A DNA stretch of 64,000 nucleotides from assembly GCA_019614645.1 (NCBI GenBank), contig JABWDB010000014.1, forward strand, positions 2,604,001-2,668,000, written 5' to 3'. Made by a program: the position numbers and the translations under genes. Under the pieces are notes generated by a model. The model worked only from the letters and a program-made list of their open reading frames with translations, was not told where the DNA came from and did no database searches. The stretch comes from Stratiolaelaps scimitus. Its lineage: Eukaryota > Arthropoda > Arachnida > Mesostigmata > Laelapidae. This document shows, one piece after another, positions 60,402-64,000 of the stretch. Each line of letters opens with the position of its first letter. The stretch's first letter is position 1.

Positions 60402-63330
60402 GGTTCTACAGGTTAACCTGAACAGGGCCCGGCTGGCACATGATCTACTTGAGGCAACAGCCACGAGGCTTCAAGTGGATATGTGTTTGGTCACAGAACC
60501 CAATGTGAAGCTGGCCAAGAAGAAAGGCTGGCTCTTAGACGAGCGAGAAGATGCGGCTGTCTGGATAGTGGACAGAAGCATGACAATAGAAGAACAGGGA
60601 AGAGGTGACGGCTTTGCCTGGGTAAAAACGGGGGGAACGACAGTGTTCAGCTGTTACTTCTCCCCGAATAGATCCCTGCAGGAGTTCACCAATTTCCTGT
60701 CCAAAATTGAGAACGTGATGCACCTAGGCGGAAAGTTCGTCGTCACCGGTGACTTCAACGCGGCGGCAACGGAATGGGGGAGCAGGGCCACAAACCCGAG
60801 GGGATGGGAGCTGCTCGAATGGGCGGCTACAGCAGACCTGGAGTTGGCAAACGACGGGCTAACACCTACTTTCTCCAGGAGGGGACAGACGGCATTCATC
60901 GACCTGACGCTTTATTCTGGAGGGGTGGAGGTAACAGACTGGGTGGCGATGGACGATGAGGAATCCCTCAGCGACCACCACTACATCAGCTTCGACTTGT
61001 CTCTGCAGCGGGCCCCCCAACAACAGCAGCGGCGACAGTGGCTAGCCAAACGGCTTGACAAAGACAAGCTTAGACAAGCTACCCGAAGATGGTGCGAAGC
61101 GCATGAGGACGAACGAACAGAGGGGAACCTCATAAAGATCCTCGAGAAAGCGTGCGAGGAAGCAGCACCAGTGACACACTCGGCGGGCCGCAACCGGAGG
61201 CCGAAATACTGGTGGACGAGGGAAATAGGAAGAGCACGACGGGAATGCAACACTGTAAGAAGAATCTACACAAGACAACGGAGGGAGACTACCCGAGGAG
61301 GTACACCACCCCCGATAGAACAAGAATACAAGCTGAGGAAACACGAATATGAGCTCCTAATACGGAGAAGCAAAGAAAGTAAATGGAGAGAACTAACCGA
61401 GCAGGTAGAGACAAATGTATGGGGAGACGCGTACAAAATTGTCATGAAGAGGTTTGGCGCGGCCCCTCCCAAGATGGCGAGGGAACAGGGAATGAGGGCC
61501 ATCCGGCACCTCTTTCCTACCCATCAACCCAGGCTGCAGCAAGACGACCATGACACGTCGCCGCCACCCACTGTTACAGAAGAGGAGGTACGCGAAGCTG
61601 GGGAACGCATCGCCGCCCGTAAAGCGGGAGGCCCGGATGGTATTCCCCCAGAAGCGATCAAAGCCTTGATCAAAGAGAGACCGGACTACTTCGCCACGAT
61701 TGTAAATAAGCTTCTGACAGAGAGGTCCTTTCCTACCCAGTGGAAGTCGGCCAAGCTAGTACTACTAGCGAAACCGGGTAAGCCGTTGGACTCCCCCTCG
61801 GCTTACCGACCTCTCTGCCTGCTTAGCGTCGTGGCGAAGGCGTTTGAGGCAGTGATAGCGAGACGGCTAGTGACCGAACTGGAGGAGGGCAACCTCCTCT
61901 CGGACGCCCAACATGGTTTCAGGAAGAGACGATCGACGCAGACCGCTCTGGAAAGCGTAATGAGACTGGCGCAAGAGGAGAGAGAAAGAACGCCGAGGAC
62001 AAGGAAATTTTGTCTTGCGGTGCTCTTAGACGTGAAGAACGCCTTCAACTCCATCCCCTGGAGCACGGTGTGCGAAGCGCTGGAGAGAAAGGGAGTGTCG
62101 CGATACCTCCAGGAGGTGATCAACAGCTACCTCAGCGAACGGAGGATCAACTGGGACGGAGCAGAGCACGAAATGACGGCGGGCGTACCACAGGGATCGG
62201 TCTTAGGGCCGATACTGTGGAACGTGGCCTACGACGACGTGCTGAGGCTAGACTACCCAGAACAGGTCACACCGGTGGCGTATGCAGACGACCTGGTGCT
62301 CATTATCAAGGACAAAAAGGAAAGCGACATTAAAAGGAAGGCGAACGAGGCCATCGCCCAGGTGGAAGCTTGGATGACCGCCCACGGGCTTCGCCTCGCA
62401 CCGGAAAAGACAGAGGCCATCTTCCTAATAGGGAGGAAACGGCTGAATGTCCCCATGGCCCTGATGCACGGGACCCAAGTGGTCACCCCGAAGAAGGAGG
62501 TAAAGTATCTGGGGGTCATGCTGGACCAAGGCATGACCTTTAGTGCTCACATACGATATGCCACCAAGAAGGCGGAGCAGGCGGCAACAAACCTCTGCCG
62601 GCTCATGCCGAGAACACGGGGTGCCAGCGAGGGGAAAAGGCGTCTGTTGGCAACCGTTGCAGAATCGGTGGTGCTCTATGCATCGCCGGTTTGGCGACAG
62701 GCGCTGAAGAAAAAGTGTAACGTGAAAGCGCTATGAAAAACGCAGCGTGTCCTGGCACTGCGCGTGTGCCGTGCATACAGGACCACGGCCACCCTCACGG
62801 CCCTGGTCCTGAGCCGGATGGTCCCCTGGGACCTGAAGGTAGAAGAAAGGGCCAAGTTGGGCAGAGACCTCAATACCGGCCCAGTCGCTGTAAGAGAGGA
62901 AAGCATCAGAGAGATGCAAGCAGAGTGGGAGCAGGGAGGGACGTCGAGGTGGACCAAGTCCATCATCCGCGACCTAAGCGGGTGGTTCCACCGAGAACAT
63001 GGTGAAACCACTTACAGACTTACCCAGTTGCTCGGCGGGCACGGGTGTTTTGCGAAATACCTTCATAAATTTAAGAAGGTAGAATCGCCGTTTTGTGTCC
63101 ACTGCGACAGCGGGGCAGAGGACGACGCAGAACATACACTGCTGAAGTGTGAAGCGTTCCAAGAGGAAAGACTCAAGATGGAGCGGAAGATAGAAGACAA
63201 AGTAACCACTCAGAACTTAGTACAGCACATGCTGCAGAGTGCAGAAAAGTGGGAAGCAGTGCAAGAGTTTGCAGAGGAGGCCATCTCGCGCAAGGAGCGT
63301 GCGGAGATGGCCCGGCAAGGGCGTTCGTAG
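60394..63330 (+). pseudogene. LINE ORF2: endonuclease + reverse transcriptase, one internal stop
   Basis: ORF2 would nick target DNA and reverse-transcribe the element RNA by target-primed reverse transcription. The frame is open upstream to 60307, but ATG 60394 is preferred because it overlaps the ORF1 stop and directly precedes the endonuclease core. Numbering from 60307: endonuclease motifs are QVNLNRAR (35-42, N37), TEP (E64), GDFN (148-151) and SDH (222-224). Reverse transcriptase motifs are GGPDGIPPEA (441-450), AYRPLCLLS (499-507), QHGFRKRRSTQTAL (535-548), LLDVKNAF (D575), GVPQGSVLGP and YADD (659-662). After residue 809 a TGA (62734-62736) interrupts the frame, and the same frame resumes to 63330 with a C-x2-C-x9-H-x4-C knuckle at about 63095-63150. 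All catalytic residues are present. The TGA separates the C-terminal roughly 197 residues. At about 977 residues the length is normal for the clade. Confidence 0.92.
62734..62736 (+). other. Premature TGA in LINE ORF2
   Basis: The reading frame before and after this codon is the same, and the downstream part is a typical R1-clade C-terminal region including the zinc knuckle. One base substitution is therefore the simplest explanation. The preceding base and context (ctatgaaaa) would fit a CGA to TGA change at a CpG, but the ancestral codon is not visible. No frameshift is needed. Confidence 0.85.
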
Positions 63331-63430
63331 AAAGAAAAGAAGAACACAGCCAAAAATTACGAAGTAATCATGTACATGTTCCGTAATTTTGTCTTAATAA
63401 ACTTGCCACCCACAAGGTCGTGGGTGGTCC
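63331..63430 (+). promoter_or_regulatory. LINE 3' UTR with two perfect hairpins and poly(A) signal
   Basis: The first hairpin pairs AAAATTACG (63353-63361) with CGTAATTTT (63382-63390), a 9-bp stem with a 20-nt loop. AATAAA lies at 63396-63401. The second hairpin pairs CCACCCAC (63406-63413) with GTGGGTGG (63420-63427), an 8-bp stem with a 6-nt loop, only 3 nt before the A tail. In R1/R2-type elements 3' RNA structure is known to be recognised by the reverse transcriptase during target-primed reverse transcription. That this pair does so here is inference. Confidence 0.7.
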
Positions 63431-63446
63431 AAAAAAAAAAAAAAAA
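63431..63446 (+). repeat. Poly(A) tail of the LINE (A16)
   Basis: An uninterrupted run of 16 A between the 3' hairpin and the right target-site duplication. The tail shows integration through an RNA intermediate, and its purity suggests little time since insertion. Confidence 0.93.
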
Positions 63447-63460
63447 GGTTCGTATTGCGA
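63447..63460 (+). repeat. Target-site duplication, right copy (LINE)
   Basis: Exact second copy of GGTTCGTATTGCGA, immediately 3' of the poly(A) run. It fixes the 3' boundary of the element and the empty-site sequence. Confidence 0.95.
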
Positions 63461-63915
63461 AAAATATTAGGTTGATTCAAGCAAACCCGCCGGGCTTTCA
63501 AACAGCCGTCTCCAGTAACGGCTGTGTTGTTTCCAAAACAAAACTAGGAGTAAGTTCGTACATCTATTGGGAGTCCCTGGCTGAGAATATGAATTTCCTT
63601 CGAAGAACAAGGATATTTTACCAATCCACTCAAGGTGACTTTGTTAAGTGCACGGGAATGGTGTTCGAGAAACGGCTGCCGGAGTTAAATTGACGATAAT
63701 CGGAGCGATGCCCAAAGATGACAAGAAGGAGTGAACAAATTGTAAGTTTATTTCCAGTGTTCAAGGCACTGTCTTTGTGTTCACCTGTTTAGCATATAAC
63801 TGTCGTACTTCATTGCCCAGCGTATCGCCAATCGTACGATCCTTGCATGAGGAAACCATTGGCCAAACTGATGCCGTGCGAATTGCGGCTGGAACAAAGG
63901 GATTTTCGCGGTTTT
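63461..63915. other. Flank 3' of the LINE insertion
   Basis: This continues the pre-insertion locus. About 80 codons stay open in one plus frame to 63693, without recognisable motifs. The upstream part of that frame is LINE 3' UTR, so it is not a gene start. Confidence 0.45.
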
Positions 63916-64000
63916 TGTTGTAAACATTACCTATTATTGTAATATATAAGAGAGCTTAAGCAGTGTAACAATTGCAGCTCCTTCAATAAACCAATAAACC
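63916..64000 (+). promoter_or_regulatory. Possible start of an LTR, cut by the window edge
   Basis: TGTTGTAAAC at 63916 could be an LTR start. TATATAAG lies at 63943-63950, and AATAAA occurs at 63985-63990 and again at 63993-63998. A TATA box followed within about 40 bp by polyadenylation signals is the U3-R arrangement of compact LTRs. The second LTR, primer-binding site and coding region would all lie beyond the window, so this stays a suggestion. Confidence 0.3.

Larger units (their letters stand above)
60302..63446 (+). mobile_element. R1-clade non-LTR retrotransposon (LINE), 5'-truncated, recent insertion
   Basis: The element is bounded on the left by the first copy of a 14-bp target-site duplication and on the right by an uninterrupted A16 tract followed by the second copy. 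It contains the last 32 codons of ORF1 (60303-60401), a nearly full ORF2 (60394-63330), and a 116-bp 3' UTR with two hairpins and an AATAAA signal. Gene order, the jockey-type endonuclease, the reverse transcriptase motifs and the C-terminal CCHC knuckle are those of the R1 clade. The TSD is not the 28S rDNA site used by R1 itself, so the copy sits at an apparently non-rDNA site. Perfect TSDs, an intact A tail and only one visible lesion in ORF2 indicate a recent insertion. It lacks the 5' UTR and most of ORF1 and is presumably immobile. GC content is clearly higher than in the AT-rich flanks. Confidence 0.93.

Noticed and set aside
1..64000. CRISPR array, bacterial operon or phage structure
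   Set aside because: No regularly spaced repeats with unique spacers, no ribosome-binding-site pattern and no packed genes; the repeats and retroelements are eukaryotic.
1..64000. Conserved animal microRNAs
   Set aside because: I looked by eye for well-known mature sequences and saw none. This was not an exhaustive computed search.

Overview
This window is eukaryotic nuclear DNA, most likely from an arthropod. The evidence is an R1-clade LINE (a family common in arthropods), tRNA-derived SINEs with target-site duplications (TSDs), a MITE-like inverted-repeat element, dense (TA)n, (CT)n, (CAG)n and (CCG)n microsatellites, and no operon-like packing of genes. The species cannot be fixed from the sequence; a chelicerate or mite is only a guess.

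Nearly all of the 64 kb is non-coding. GC-rich, low-complexity blocks (about 0-1.9, 3.2-4.4, 8.3-10.8, 27.4-28.9, 30.8-32.3, 34.1-36.7, 49.0-50.6 and 52.7-54.9 kb) alternate with AT-rich blocks studded with short (TA)n tracts. I recognise no host protein-coding gene. The open frames of 60-216 codons are mostly explained by the lack of stops in GC-rich or repeat-derived DNA. One weak candidate for short spliced coding pieces on the minus strand (24.6-25.7 kb) is recorded with low confidence.

The clearly functional-looking content is mobile DNA. (1) A young R1-clade non-LTR retrotransposon occupies 60302-63446. It is flanked by a perfect 14-bp TSD and ends in A16. It carries the last 32 codons of ORF1 and then a nearly complete ORF2 (apurinic-like endonuclease, reverse transcriptase, CCHC knuckle) broken by one in-frame TGA. 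ORF1 and ORF2 overlap at ATGATTAA. Two perfect hairpins lie in the short 3' UTR. (2) A 5'-truncated fragment of a second, unrelated LINE lies at 46477-47640. It keeps an R2-like CCHC motif and a restriction-like endonuclease domain but no reverse transcriptase. (3) Two tRNA-headed SINEs with perfect TSDs lie at 26374-26558 (minus) and 58561-58703 (plus), and a third tRNA-like sequence lies at 38891-38989 (minus). (4) A 142-bp almost perfect foldback palindrome (20641-20782) has TA dinucleotides at both ends, as Tc1/mariner-type MITEs do. (5) A 135-bp element with 23-bp terminal inverted repeats lies at 47757-47891.

Weaker structures include a 32-bp direct repeat bracketing 414 bp (43126-43604), a 15-bp duplication around an A9 tract (51090-51128), a degenerate TTAGG-like pentamer run (34089-34118), and an LTR-like TATA/AATAAA arrangement that runs off the right edge. 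No CRISPR array, rRNA gene, canonical tRNA gene or conserved microRNA was recognised, and I found no undescribed multi-gene system.
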